Shown here in pieces: positions 34,535 to 43,678 of a stretch of 64,000 nt of DNA. Every line of letters starts with the position of its first letter. Position 1 is the first letter of the stretch. Position numbers and translations under genes: made by a program. Below the pieces are notes generated by a model, which worked only from the letters and a program-made list of their open reading frames with translations, did not search any database and was not told where the DNA came from. The DNA lies in the NCBI GenBank assembly GCA_017935675.1, contig JAGBHE010000053.1, positions 1 to 64,000 of the forward strand, written 5' to 3'. The stretch comes from Clostridia bacterium. Its GTDB lineage: Bacteria; Bacillota; Clostridia; UBA1381.

Positions 34535-37051
34535 TTATTTTTTACTTCTCATACGATTTATTTTCTTCTGCAGCTCAACAACTGCCAGCGGCACCAGTGA
34601 CAACGCTGCTACAAGCCTCCACTGAGCTGAATTCAGCATAGTGACGCCGAACAGCTGCGGGAAAAAGCAAACAACACCTATCTGCAGTGCAGCCCCGACG
34701 GCAAGGGACAAAACAAGCAGCTTGTTTTTGAAAAAGCCTGCGCCGAGAACACTCTTTTCACTGCGCATATTAAATGCGTGAATAAGCTGAGACAGGCTGA
34801 GTACGCAAAAAGACATCGTGCGTCCTGCCGTAAGACTGCCGTAAACGTTTATTCCGACACTGAACGCAAAAAGACTGAGCGCTCCTATCATAATTCCTTC
34901 CAATACTATCGATACAACCATTGAAGGTGTAAACAGGCTTACGGTATTTTTACCGGAAAGAAGCATATCCTCATCGCAGGGGTCAACACCGAGAGCGATT
35001 GCAGGCAATGAATCGGTCACAAGGTTTATCCATAAAAGCTGCATAGCCAAAAGGGGTGTAGGCAATCCTAAAAGAATACCTATAAAGACGGTTATTATTT
35101 CACCTATATTGCTTGACAGCAGAAATTTTACTGATTTTCTGATATTCTCATAAATCTCACGGCCGAGCCTTACAGATTTTACTATTGTTGCAAAATTATC
35201 ATCAGTCAGCACAAGATCGGAGGATGCCTTTGCAACATCCGTACCCGTCAAGCCGAGACTGCAGCCGATATCCGCCGCTTTCAGCGCAGGAGCGTCATTT
35301 ACTCCGTCTCCGGTCATTGCCACAACCTTGCCGTTTTTCCGCAGTGCCTTTACTATTCTTACTTTATGCTCCGGTGTTGCTCTCGCAAAAACGCTGTAGC
35401 TCTCTGCCTTTTGTTCAAGCTCCGCCTGAGACATTTTATCAAGCTCCCGTCCGGAAATACATTCCTTATCCGACGCCGAAATTCCAACCTCAGCTGCAAC
35501 TGCACACGCTGTTCCTATATGGTCGCCGGTTATCATAACAGGTCTTATTCCCGCAAGCCGGCACAGCCTTACCGCCTCAATTGCATCGGGCCGCGGCGGA
35601 TCTGACATGGCGGCAAGACCGCAAAAAACAAGACCGCTGTCGTTAATTGAGCTTGCCTCTCTTTTATATGCCACTGCAATAACGCGCAGGGCTTCCGCCG
35701 CAAATCTCCTGTTTTCCGAAGCAATGGCGTTTCTTTTCATATCCGTCATTTTCTCTGCTTTATTCCCATTCTGATAATGAGTGCAAAGCCCGGCAACTAT
35801 TTCCGGCGCGCCCTTCACCGTCAGCAGCTTACCGTACATAACGCGCATTTGCTTTGTCTTTGAGGAAAAGGGCTCTTCCGCAGTTCTTTCAGCATCGGGA
35901 GAGGTGATTTTCTTTTCTGACGCATAATTTGCAATTGCAAGCTCTGTGGGATTTTTCGTATTCACCGCGCTGCACATAAGCCCATATTTCAGAACCGACT
36001 GTTCATCGCCGCAGATATGCTGAACCGTCATTTTGTTCTGGGTAAGCGTTCCCGTCTTGTCGGAGCATATAACATCTGCTCCGCCCAGGGCTTCAACTGC
36101 CGGAAGATGACGGACTATCGCTCCGCATTTTGCCATTTTCTGCACGCCGAGAGACAGCATTATTGTAACAATTGCAGGAAGTCCCTCCGGTATTGCCGCC
36201 ACTGCAAGACTTATGGAGGTTACAAACATGTCAAAGGGCGACAGCTTATGAAATACACCGATTACAAACACAAGGGCGCAGATACAAAGGGCGCAGATTC
36301 CAAGCACCTTTCCGACATGCTCAAGCTTGCGCTGTAAAGGAGTAGGTTCTGCCTCCTCCCGTGTCAGCATGGCGGCAATCTTCCCCACCTCCGTATCCAT
36401 TCCGGAAGCACAGATTATACCCTTTCCGCTTCCGCCGGTAACATACGTTCCGGAATACGCCATATTGACTCTTTCCGCAAGAGGCGTATGTTCCCCGACA
36501 ACACATTCGGAATCCTTATGAACCGGAACACTTTCTCCCGTAAGCGCCGACTCGTCAATCTCAAGATTTACTGTTTCAAAAAGCCTGATATCGGCTGCCG
36601 TAACATCTCCTGCACGAAGAACAAGAACATCTCCGGGGCATACATCTTCTGCGGCAACGGTAATTTCCTTGCCATCCCGGATTACCGAGGCTGTTGGAGC
36701 AGACATTTTCTTCAGTGCTTCAAGGCTCTTTTCCGCTCTTCTCTCCTGAACAACTCCAAGCACTGCATTCAGCACAACTATAGCCATAATTACAATAGGC
36801 TCCGCAATATCTCCGCTGTGCTCAAGTATATTTGTAAAAAAAGAAATACATGCGGCGGCAATAAGAATGAGGATTAAAAAATCATTGAACTGCTCAAAAA
36901 AAAGGAGCAGGATACCCTTGCTTTCCCCCTCCTTAAGCTTGTTCGGCCCATATGAGGAAAGCCGCCTTTTTGCCTCCTTGGCACTAAGACCCTTGTCCCT
37001 GCTCGTTTTATATTTTTTTTCTGTTTCTTCTATTGATTTTGTGTATGCCAT
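34535..37051 (-). CDS. Calcium-transporting P-type ATPase (P2 type)
   Basis: 838 residues, about ten membrane helices. An N-terminal cation-ATPase domain, the actuator TGESVPV, the phosphorylated Asp in CSDKTGTLTQNKM, nucleotide-domain KGAPE, ITGDH and the hinge MTGDGVNDAPALK are all present. Membrane helix 4 reads AIPEGLP and helix 6 INLVTDSLPAIALG, matching Ca2+-site residues of SERCA/PMCA-like bacterial pumps such as YloB/LMCA1. The nucleotide domain is slightly short. It probably exports Ca2+, which matters in sporulation and envelope work. A GGGGG-type site precedes the ATG; it stands as a single gene. Confidence 0.9.
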   Translation of the reverse strand: MAYTKSIEETEKKYKTSRDKGLSAKEAKRRLSSYGPNKLKEGESKGILLLFFEQFNDFLILILIAAACISFFTNILEHSGDIAEPIVIMAIVVLNAVLGVVQERRAEKSLEALKKMSAPTASVIRDGKEITVAAEDVCPGDVLVLRAGDVTAADIRLFETVNLEIDESALTGESVPVHKDSECVVGEHTPLAERVNMAYSGTYVTGGSGKGIICASGMDTEVGKIAAMLTREEAEPTPLQRKLEHVGKVLGICALCICALVFVIGVFHKLSPFDMFVTSISLAVAAIPEGLPAIVTIMLSLGVQKMAKCGAIVRHLPAVEALGGADVICSDKTGTLTQNKMTVQHICGDEQSVLKYGLMCSAVNTKNPTELAIANYASEKKITSPDAERTAEEPFSSKTKQMRVMYGKLLTVKGAPEIVAGLCTHYQNGNKAEKMTDMKRNAIASENRRFAAEALRVIAVAYKREASSINDSGLVFCGLAAMSDPPRPDAIEAVRLCRLAGIRPVMITGDHIGTACAVAAEVGISASDKECISGRELDKMSQAELEQKAESYSVFARATPEHKVRIVKALRKNGKVVAMTGDGVNDAPALKAADIGCSLGLTGTDVAKASSDLVLTDDNFATIVKSVRLGREIYENIRKSVKFLLSSNIGEIITVFIGILLGLPTPLLAMQLLWINLVTDSLPAIALGVDPCDEDMLLSGKNTVSLFTPSMVVSIVLEGIMIGALSLFAFSVGINVYGSLTAGRTMSFCVLSLSQLIHAFNMRSEKSVLGAGFFKNKLLVLSLAVGAALQIGVVCFFPQLFGVTMLNSAQWRLVAALSLVPLAVVELQKKINRMRSKK

Positions 37052-37132
37052 TGTGAAGTCCCCCTCTGTGCATTGTCATACAACAATATATGCCGCACAT
37101 GGGAGAAATATGATTAGGGAACAGCTGATTAA

Positions 37133-38089
37133 TCAGCTGAAGCTTACGATAAATTTTTCAAGCAAATCCGCCGCTGCTTTAATATCGTTTTTATCAGCCA
37201 TTTCCGAATTGGAGTGGATATACCGCGTCGGGATAGAAATTCCTCCGGTTTTCACTCCCGTACCCGTCGTGTGAATTGCTCCCGCATCTGTTCCGCCCTC
37301 GGTCATAATTTCCAGCTGATACGGTATATTGTTTTCCGCCGCAAGGCTGATAAGCCTGTTTCTTACCTCGCTGTGACAGATAACGGAACGGTCCATCACC
37401 TTAACTGCGGCGCCGCTGCCCATGCTGACAGACATAGGCGCACAATCAGGTGTGTCACCCGTATCCGTTACGTCTACCGCAACCGCATAATCTGCATCAA
37501 TTCCGAAGCAAGCGGTTTTTGCGCCGCGAAGCCCTACCTCCTCTTGTACCGTAAAAACAAAATACGCTTCACAGCTCAGATTTTCAAGCCTTTTCATTGC
37601 TTCAAGCAAAACATAGCAGCCTGCTCTGTTATCAAGAGCCTTTGAAATTACTATACTTCCGCTTTCGCAAAACTCTCCGGTAAAGCATGCCATATCTCCG
37701 GGCTGTACATTTCCGGCACAGCCCGTATCAATATACATTTTTGATATTTCATTTTTTTCAGCATCGTGTTCTATCCCGATAACGCCCTGAACTCCGTCCG
37801 GGAAAATAACACGCCGGTTTACAAGATTTTTCTTGTCAAGACCGCCTACCGGTGCAAAGCGCAGAAAGCCCTTGTCATCCCTGTAGGTTACCACCACGCC
37901 TATTTCATCCATATGCGCGCACAAAACTATCTTCTTCCCTCCGCTGCCCTTACGGGCAATAAGATTTCCGAGCGTATCTGTATAAATCTCATCACAGTAT
38001 TTCTGTGCTTGCGCAGCAATAACTGCGCGTACGCTGTCCTCCCTGCCGGAGGGCGAATTACATTCTGTCAGATGTTTCAAAAGCTCCAT
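37133..38089 (-). CDS. M42 family aminopeptidase, paralogue 1
   Basis: 318 residues, cytoplasmic. Di-zinc ligands and catalytic residues appear in order: CAHMDEIG (His), DNRAGCYV (Asp), VQEEVGLRG (catalytic Glu and metal Glu), AVDVTDTGDTPD and the late His in RYIHS. GGTDAGAIH is intact. M42 enzymes form 12-subunit tetrahedral particles that trim peptides or act as endoglucanase-like annotated 'glucanases'. Third of three consecutive paralogues; its start overlaps the end of the previous one by 13 bp. An 18-bp palindrome covers its stop codon (37122-37139). Confidence 0.92.
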   Translation of the reverse strand: MELLKHLTECNSPSGREDSVRAVIAAQAQKYCDEIYTDTLGNLIARKGSGGKKIVLCAHMDEIGVVVTYRDDKGFLRFAPVGGLDKKNLVNRRVIFPDGVQGVIGIEHDAEKNEISKMYIDTGCAGNVQPGDMACFTGEFCESGSIVISKALDNRAGCYVLLEAMKRLENLSCEAYFVFTVQEEVGLRGAKTACFGIDADYAVAVDVTDTGDTPDCAPMSVSMGSGAAVKVMDRSVICHSEVRNRLISLAAENNIPYQLEIMTEGGTDAGAIHTTGTGVKTGGISIPTRYIHSNSEMADKNDIKAAADLLEKFIVSFS

Positions 38090-39111
38090 TTCATAATTCC
38101 TCCGATTTCTTTTATATATGCACGGGCAAATGACTCCATTGCCTCTATATCCTTCATATCCGCAATACCTGCCGGCGAATGAAGATAACGGCAGGGCACT
38201 GATACGCTGGCGGTAACTATTCCCCCCGCTGCCAAATGAATGCTTCCGGCATCGTTTCCGCCCATCGTTGTTTTCTTAAGCTGAACAGGGATTTTATTTC
38301 TTTCCGCCATACGAATAAGCTCATTAAGATGCTCTGCGGCGGTTATCGTTCTGCCATCCATAAAAGACAGCGCCGCTCCGCCTCCGCATATTGTTACCTG
38401 CTCTCCCGGCTTTGTTTTGTACACATCTGAGCATGTTGTGCTTTCAAGAACAAGAGCTGCGTCCGGTCTCAGCCTGTAAGCGCAGACGCCGCTGCCGCGA
38501 AGACCTACCTCCTCCTGCACCGTAAAGCATGCGTACATATCATATTCGGGCGCCTCATTAAGAAGCCCGGCAAGCACAGCACAGCCCGCGCGGTCATCAA
38601 TTGCCTTTGCCTTTATCCTGCTTCCGCCTAAATGTTCAAACTCCGTGTCAAAAGCCGCATAATCACCGATAAAGGTATATTTCTCAGCTTCTGCCTTTGT
38701 ATCGGCACCGATATCTATATAAAGCTCCGAAACCTTCGGCACCTCTCTGCGTTCACCTTCTGACAGAAGATGAATTGCCTTAACGCCTATTATACCCTTA
38801 GTTCCTCCTGAAAGAATAACCCTTTTCCCTAAAATTACACGTGTATCTATACCTCCTACTGTTTTAAATCTGAGGTACCCGTTTTCGGTAATCTTGCTTA
38901 TAATAAATCCGACCTCATCCATATGCGCGGACAGCATAATTTTTTTATCGCTGCGCTTTCCCTTTTTAAAAGCCGTCAGGTTTCCCAGCCGGTCAGCTTC
39001 AACGGAATCGGCAAACGGCTTTATTTCTTCGGCAATTATATTTCTTACTCTGCTCTCGTCACCGCTTACGCCGCAGACATTGCAGAGCCTTTCAAGCAAA
39101 ACCTCATTCAT
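38077..39111 (-). CDS. M42 family aminopeptidase, paralogue 2
   Basis: About 344 residues from the ATG at 39111; an upstream reading adds nine residues that belong to the preceding gene. Motifs: SAHMDEVGFI, DDRAGCAVL, VQEEVGLRG, GGNDAGSIH and RYLHSP. The metal-ligand segment is VLESTTCSDV, using Glu where paralogue 1 has Asp. GGAGGG lies about 11 bp upstream, within the end of paralogue 3's coding sequence. It is strongly diverged from its neighbours, so this is not a recent duplication. Confidence 0.9.
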   Translation of the reverse strand: MNEVLLERLCNVCGVSGDESRVRNIIAEEIKPFADSVEADRLGNLTAFKKGKRSDKKIMLSAHMDEVGFIISKITENGYLRFKTVGGIDTRVILGKRVILSGGTKGIIGVKAIHLLSEGERREVPKVSELYIDIGADTKAEAEKYTFIGDYAAFDTEFEHLGGSRIKAKAIDDRAGCAVLAGLLNEAPEYDMYACFTVQEEVGLRGSGVCAYRLRPDAALVLESTTCSDVYKTKPGEQVTICGGGAALSFMDGRTITAAEHLNELIRMAERNKIPVQLKKTTMGGNDAGSIHLAAGGIVTASVSVPCRYLHSPAGIADMKDIEAMESFARAYIKEIGGIMKWSF

Positions 39112-40135
39112 ATTCAATATCGCCCTCCAATTCCTCAATAAATCTCACTATAAGGTCTGCCGTCGCCTCAGCGTCCGAAAGCTTTATAGTTTCTACAGGA
39201 TTATGCATATATTTAAGCGGTATGGAAAGCAGGGCTGTTGAGACGCCGCAGCGCGCGGTCTGGATAACCCATGCATTTGTTCCCGTATATCCGCCGTCAA
39301 CATCAATTTCAAACGGTATCCTGTGCCGCTTTGCCGTATCCGTCAGACGTCTGCGAAGAGCAGGACTGATATTCGGTCCGGCAGATATGACACTGCCGCA
39401 GCCGCAGGGAAACGCGTCCGCACTGTTGTCAGGGGTCTCGCCGTGACATACGTCTATCGAAATCCCGATATCCGGAGAAATAAGGTATGATGCTGTTTTA
39501 GCTCCCCTCAGACCAACCTCCTCCTGAACTGTTGCCACAGCGTAAACATCCGCATTCAGCGAAGCCTTGCTGATTCTGCGCAGAACATCAATAACGACTG
39601 CAACGCCCGCCCTGTCATCAAGCGCCTTCAGGCTCATACTGCCGCTTTTCATCATCCCAACCGACTGCGCAAAGGTAATCGGCGTACCGACAGTAATTAT
39701 TCCGCAAAGCTCTTTTCGGGAAAAGCCTGTATCAATTGACATATCCTCCGGCTTCATCGGCTTTTTGCTCTCCTCCTTCGTCTGAAGATGGGGCGGCTTT
39801 GCGCCGATAACTCCTTTTATATCACGGGTTCCGTGAAGAATCACCTCTGATGACGGAAGTATTCTCGAATCTATTCCTCCGACACACGCAAAGCTTACAA
39901 AGCCGTTTTCATCGATTCCGGACACCATAAGACCGATTTCGTCAATATGTCCCTCAATCATAACCTTAACAGCATTTTCACGTCCGCATTTTTTTACCGC
40001 AATCACATTGCCGAGGCTGTCGGTAAAGCATTCGTCCGCAACGGTGCGCATCATGCTCTGAACCTCCGCGGAAAAGCTGTATTCAAAGCCGGAGACTCCC
40101 CGCATATTGCTTAATTTTTCAATAAGCTCTCTCAC
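39104..40135 (-). CDS. M42 family aminopeptidase, paralogue 3
   Basis: 343 residues, the first translated of the three. Motifs: IEGHIDEIGLM (GHIDE rather than AHMDE), DDRAGVAVV, VQEEVGLRG, SIDVCHGETPD and KYMHNP. The substrate loop reads YTGTNAWVIQ, where the other two have GGTDAG or GGNDAG, which suggests different specificity or a different place in an oligomer. It overlaps the holB stop by four bases, so it is translationally tied to a DNA replication gene. Confidence 0.9.
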   Translation of the reverse strand: MRELIEKLSNMRGVSGFEYSFSAEVQSMMRTVADECFTDSLGNVIAVKKCGRENAVKVMIEGHIDEIGLMVSGIDENGFVSFACVGGIDSRILPSSEVILHGTRDIKGVIGAKPPHLQTKEESKKPMKPEDMSIDTGFSRKELCGIITVGTPITFAQSVGMMKSGSMSLKALDDRAGVAVVIDVLRRISKASLNADVYAVATVQEEVGLRGAKTASYLISPDIGISIDVCHGETPDNSADAFPCGCGSVISAGPNISPALRRRLTDTAKRHRIPFEIDVDGGYTGTNAWVIQTARCGVSTALLSIPLKYMHNPVETIKLSDAEATADLIVRFIEELEGDIEYE

Positions 40136-41118
40136 TGCTTATCCTCCTTTACACCAAGCGCAAGATACATACCGATATATTTTGCGCCTACATTTCTTTT
40201 AATCATTTCACCGCAGACGGGAATCCGCTCCGCCGCAGAAAGAACGCGTTCGGGAGCAGCACTTCCCGACACAGTCTTTAATTTCTCCATATAATCAACA
40301 TTTATTACACTGCCCCGCTGACCTTCGCAAAGCATTAAAACATCCCGAAAAAACAAAAGCAGAATATCAAGAATATCAGGCAGCTGCTCCTTGTGCCCGT
40401 CAAAAAATTCCGACACAAAAAAGGCGTCATATTTATCTCTTGATAAAATCCTTGACGCCGCCTTAAAGCAGTCGTCTCTCAGCAGTGAAAACTCCGGTCC
40501 TTTCAGAAGCGAATCAAGCCTGCCGGGATTTCCCTCCGCAAAGCTTATATAAAAAGGATAGCTTTCTCTCAAAGCAGGATATCCGGCTTCAAGGAGCCGT
40601 CTCATCCGCTCCTTTGAAAGCGGCGGAAACCTCACGCAGGCGCATCTTGAAACAACAGTCTGCAGCATTTTCGTAAGATCCGAAGCAACAATTATAAACA
40701 AAGCATACAGCGGCGGCTCCTCAAGAGTTTTAAGAAATGCATTCTGCGCCTCTCCCGTCATAAGGTCGCCCTCAAGAATATAAACCTTTTTCCCGCCGTA
40801 AAACGGTCTTATATACGCATCCGCATTAAGCTCCCGTATAACGCCAACACCGATTGTTTTTTTCTTCTCCTCCGGCACAACATGCTTTATGTCCGGATGA
40901 GTTCCAGCCTTTGCCATAACGCAGGCGCGGCAAGTACCGCAGGGCGCGGATTTCGGATTCTCGCACACTGCGGTACTTGCCGCAAGACAAGCCGCCGTAT
41001 GCTTGCCAAGCCCCGCGTCACCCTCAAAAATATAAGCATGAGGATTTTTCCCGCTTCTTATTGAAGCAATAATCGTTTCCATAATATCTTCATGGAAAAT
41101 TTCATAACCAAACATCAC
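40132..41118 (-). CDS. holB: DNA polymerase III delta' subunit
   Basis: 328 residues. An AAA+ clamp-loader subunit: Walker A region EGDAGLGKHTAACLAA, the zinc-binding cluster CGTCRACVMAKAGTHPD, and the sensor/EEPP block ALKTLEEPP-like (FLKTLEEPPLYALF). Part of the loader that places the sliding clamp on DNA. It is shorter than E. coli HolB, as usual in Bacillota. It overlaps the genes on both sides by four bases. In many Clostridia holB lies near tmk or ricT; here it is followed by peptidases instead. Confidence 0.88.
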   Translation of the reverse strand: MMFGYEIFHEDIMETIIASIRSGKNPHAYIFEGDAGLGKHTAACLAASTAVCENPKSAPCGTCRACVMAKAGTHPDIKHVVPEEKKKTIGVGVIRELNADAYIRPFYGGKKVYILEGDLMTGEAQNAFLKTLEEPPLYALFIIVASDLTKMLQTVVSRCACVRFPPLSKERMRRLLEAGYPALRESYPFYISFAEGNPGRLDSLLKGPEFSLLRDDCFKAASRILSRDKYDAFFVSEFFDGHKEQLPDILDILLLFFRDVLMLCEGQRGSVINVDYMEKLKTVSGSAAPERVLSAAERIPVCGEMIKRNVGAKYIGMYLALGVKEDKQ

Positions 41119-41525
41119 CCGTCTCCTTCAATTCTGCTGACAATAGTGTGCTTATAAAACCGGCGGAGCCGCTTATCCAGATAATGTATAACAACAAACC
41201 ATACAGCCATACAAACAACTCCGACCGCCGCCGAAGCAGCCTCTCCCGCTCCTGCGAATACTGCGGCGGAATAGGCGGCAAGCAGCACCAGCAATGGTGT
41301 AATATACACAAGAAACGCCGCAAAAAGAACCTTTGACGCCGGCATTTCAAAAATCACGGCGTCACCCTTTTTTATGCCCGGCATATACTCCGCCATTACC
41401 GACTGATCCTTCAGCGCGCATTTTGCAGAGCACGAAGCACAGCTTTCCCCGCAGGCGGTTTCTCTTACAACAGATATTTTAATTCCTCTGTCTGTAACCT
41501 CAGTAACGCGTCCGGTCTGCGTCAT
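41115..41525 (-). CDS. RseC-family (SoxR-reducing system) membrane protein
   Basis: 136 residues. A Cys cluster CGESCASCSAKCALKD near residue 25 is followed by a GDAVIFEMPAS block and two membrane helices (about 70-88 and 95-115) and a basic tail. This is the RseC/MucC layout. In proteobacteria the family tunes sigma-E or SoxR reduction; in Clostridia it is linked with Rnf-type electron transport and its role is unclear. It overlaps recN and holB by four bases each. Confidence 0.85.
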   Translation of the reverse strand: MTQTGRVTEVTDRGIKISVVRETACGESCASCSAKCALKDQSVMAEYMPGIKKGDAVIFEMPASKVLFAAFLVYITPLLVLLAAYSAAVFAGAGEAASAAVGVVCMAVWFVVIHYLDKRLRRFYKHTIVSRIEGDG

Positions 41526-43198
41526 TGTTTTTTCCCCCTTTTAAGCTCCGCACAGCTTTTCAGAAGCTCGGAGGCATGATTTTTAGACGCCGGAGTTATG
41601 TCGCCTCCCGTCAGTCTTGCGGTCTCAACTACTCTTCCGTCCCCGTCAAGCTCCCTTACAGAGGTCCTTGCGCTGTTATCGTCAGAGGTTTTCTCAATAA
41701 GGAAATGATGATCTGCCATTGCTGCAAGCTGGGGCAGATGAGTTATGCACAGCACCTGCTTCCCAACTGAAATTTCAAATAGCTTAACAGCTATTTTCTT
41801 CGCCGCCATTCCCGACACTCCCGTGTCTATTTCATCGAAAATCAACGTATCAACACCGTCTGAAAGCACCGACTTGAGGGCAAGCATTGTTCTTGACAGC
41901 TCGCCGCCGGACGCTATTTTTGTCAGCGGCTTCATAGGCTCCCCCCCGTTTGTTCTTATCATAAACTGAATGTCATCGGCACCTGACGCCGACGGCTCCG
42001 CCTCCTCAACGGAAACGCCGAACGCAGCATGCTCCATATTAAGCTCATGCAGTGCGGCGGTTATTTTATTTTCAAGCTCCGCGGCAGCCGCCTTCCTGAC
42101 TTTCGAAAGATGCTCCGCCGCCTTCCCGATTGCCTCTGACAGTTGCTTTTCCTCCTGCTCAAGGCGGGATATTGTATCATCAAGATTATCAAGCCCCTCA
42201 AGCTCCTCCGCAGCCTTTGAACGGTATTCAAGGATTCTTTCGATATCCGCGCCGTACTTGCGCTTAAGCTTCCCTATAAGCTCCAGCCGCTGCTCCGTTT
42301 CATCAAGAGCCGCCTTGTCAAACTCAACCGTATCGGCATAATCATGTATGGAATGGGCGGCGTCCTCAATCGTGTATGAAGCTTCATTAAGCGCCGCACA
42401 CGCATCGCTCAGCACCGAGGAATATCCCGACACCGGCTCCAGATAGCAAATCGCAGACGCTATCGCATCATAAGCACAGCCGGTTCCCTCAGACTCATAC
42501 AATAGGCCGTAGGCGCGCATAGCTCCGTCAGCAATCCTTTCCGCATTCAGGATTTCATCGCGTATGCCTGAAAGCTCCTCCTCCTCACCCGGAGTAAGGT
42601 CAGCGTCATCTATTTCATCAATCTGATATCTCAGCAGGTCAGCGCGCTCCGCCTTTTCCTTCTCGCCTGCCGTTAAGCTGAGTATCTCGCCGCGCACCTC
42701 CTTAAGTCTCCTGTAAAGCTTTTCATACTCGCCCCGGGCTTCTCCCGCGGCGGCATATTCATCAAGAAACTCAACATGGCGTGACGGCATAAGAAGCGCC
42801 TGATTATCATGCTGACCGTGGATATTAATCAGCACGGAGGCAAGGGTCCGCATAGCTGAAAGCGGTACGACCATGCCGTTTATACGCGCGGTGCTTTTCC
42901 CTTCAGCCGTGATTTCACGGGTGAGTATTACCGTTTCGTCCTCAGCCTCCGCTCCAAGCTCCGCGCACAGCTCCGATATCTTTTCATCGGCATCAAAAAC
43001 CGCCTGCACTCTCGCCTTATCGGCATTGAAACGGACATAATCCTTGCTTGTTCGCTCCCCGAGTATCATATTTATTGAATCTATAATAATCGATTTTCCG
43101 GCACCCGTCTCACCGGTCAGCACATTTAGCCCGCCGTCAAAGGATATTCCGGCATCCTCAATTACCGCTACATTTTTTATATAAAGTTCCCTTAGCAT
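41522..43198 (-). CDS. recN: DNA repair protein RecN
   Basis: 558 residues. An SMC-like repair ATPase: Walker A LTGETGAGKSIIIDSINM (about residue 28), NIHGQHDNQ, a central coiled coil rich in Glu/Ala/Lys, signature IASGGELSRTMLALK and Walker B TLIFDEIDTGVSG. Length and motif order are normal. It acts in double-strand break repair. It sits 13 bp after argR, the usual argR-recN pairing in Bacillota, and overlaps the next gene by four bases. Confidence 0.95.
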   Translation of the reverse strand: MLRELYIKNVAVIEDAGISFDGGLNVLTGETGAGKSIIIDSINMILGERTSKDYVRFNADKARVQAVFDADEKISELCAELGAEAEDETVILTREITAEGKSTARINGMVVPLSAMRTLASVLINIHGQHDNQALLMPSRHVEFLDEYAAAGEARGEYEKLYRRLKEVRGEILSLTAGEKEKAERADLLRYQIDEIDDADLTPGEEEELSGIRDEILNAERIADGAMRAYGLLYESEGTGCAYDAIASAICYLEPVSGYSSVLSDACAALNEASYTIEDAAHSIHDYADTVEFDKAALDETEQRLELIGKLKRKYGADIERILEYRSKAAEELEGLDNLDDTISRLEQEEKQLSEAIGKAAEHLSKVRKAAAAELENKITAALHELNMEHAAFGVSVEEAEPSASGADDIQFMIRTNGGEPMKPLTKIASGGELSRTMLALKSVLSDGVDTLIFDEIDTGVSGMAAKKIAVKLFEISVGKQVLCITHLPQLAAMADHHFLIEKTSDDNSARTSVRELDGDGRVVETARLTGGDITPASKNHASELLKSCAELKRGKKQ

Positions 43199-43211
43199 TT
43201 GTCATCCCCCA

Positions 43212-43643
43212 TTATTTCATAAAAAGCTCCCGAAGCGCCCTTTCTGTTTCTGCCGCCGCCTCACCCGGCACGGCAACAAAAATCGTATCATCTCCGGCTA
43301 TCGAGCCGAGAATTGTCTCCTTAAGCTCCCGGTCAACCGCAGCTGCAACCGCCGAAGCAATTCCGGGGCATGTGCGTATTATAACAAGATTTCCGGCACC
43401 GGTAATACTTATAATATCAGCGGAAAACTTTTGCAGGGGATTGTCCCAGTCAGCGGAAACAGAATAAAATGCGCCTTTTTCATCGGCAACCTTAACTATC
43501 CCAAGCTCCTTGACATCTCTTGAAATAGTTGCCTGCGTAACACTGACGCCGTGCCGGGACAGCTCATCCACAAGCTGCTCATGAGTTCTGATTTTCTTTT
43601 CCTTTATTACGGATAAAATCATCCGCTGTCTTTGATTTTTCAT
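43212..43643 (-). CDS. argR: Arginine repressor ArgR
   Basis: 143 residues. An N-terminal winged helix-turn-helix (HGVSVTQATISRDVKELGIVK, abridged) and a C-terminal oligomerisation and arginine-binding domain with the GSIAGDDTIFV motif carrying the two Asp residues. It controls arginine metabolism genes as a hexamer with arginine. It lies between nadK and recN, the standard Bacillota order. Confidence 0.94.
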   Translation of the reverse strand: MKNQRQRMILSVIKEKKIRTHEQLVDELSRHGVSVTQATISRDVKELGIVKVADEKGAFYSVSADWDNPLQKFSADIISITGAGNLVIIRTCPGIASAVAAAVDRELKETILGSIAGDDTIFVAVPGEAAAETERALRELFMK

Positions 43644-43678
43644 TTTAAAATCAATACTCCCTTCAATCCGCCCTGCCG

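Noticed and set aside
37122-37139. 18-bp palindrome CAGCTGATTAATCAGCTG as operator or terminator
   Set aside because: It overlaps the last codons of the M42 gene, has no T-run and no second copy; it may be chance.
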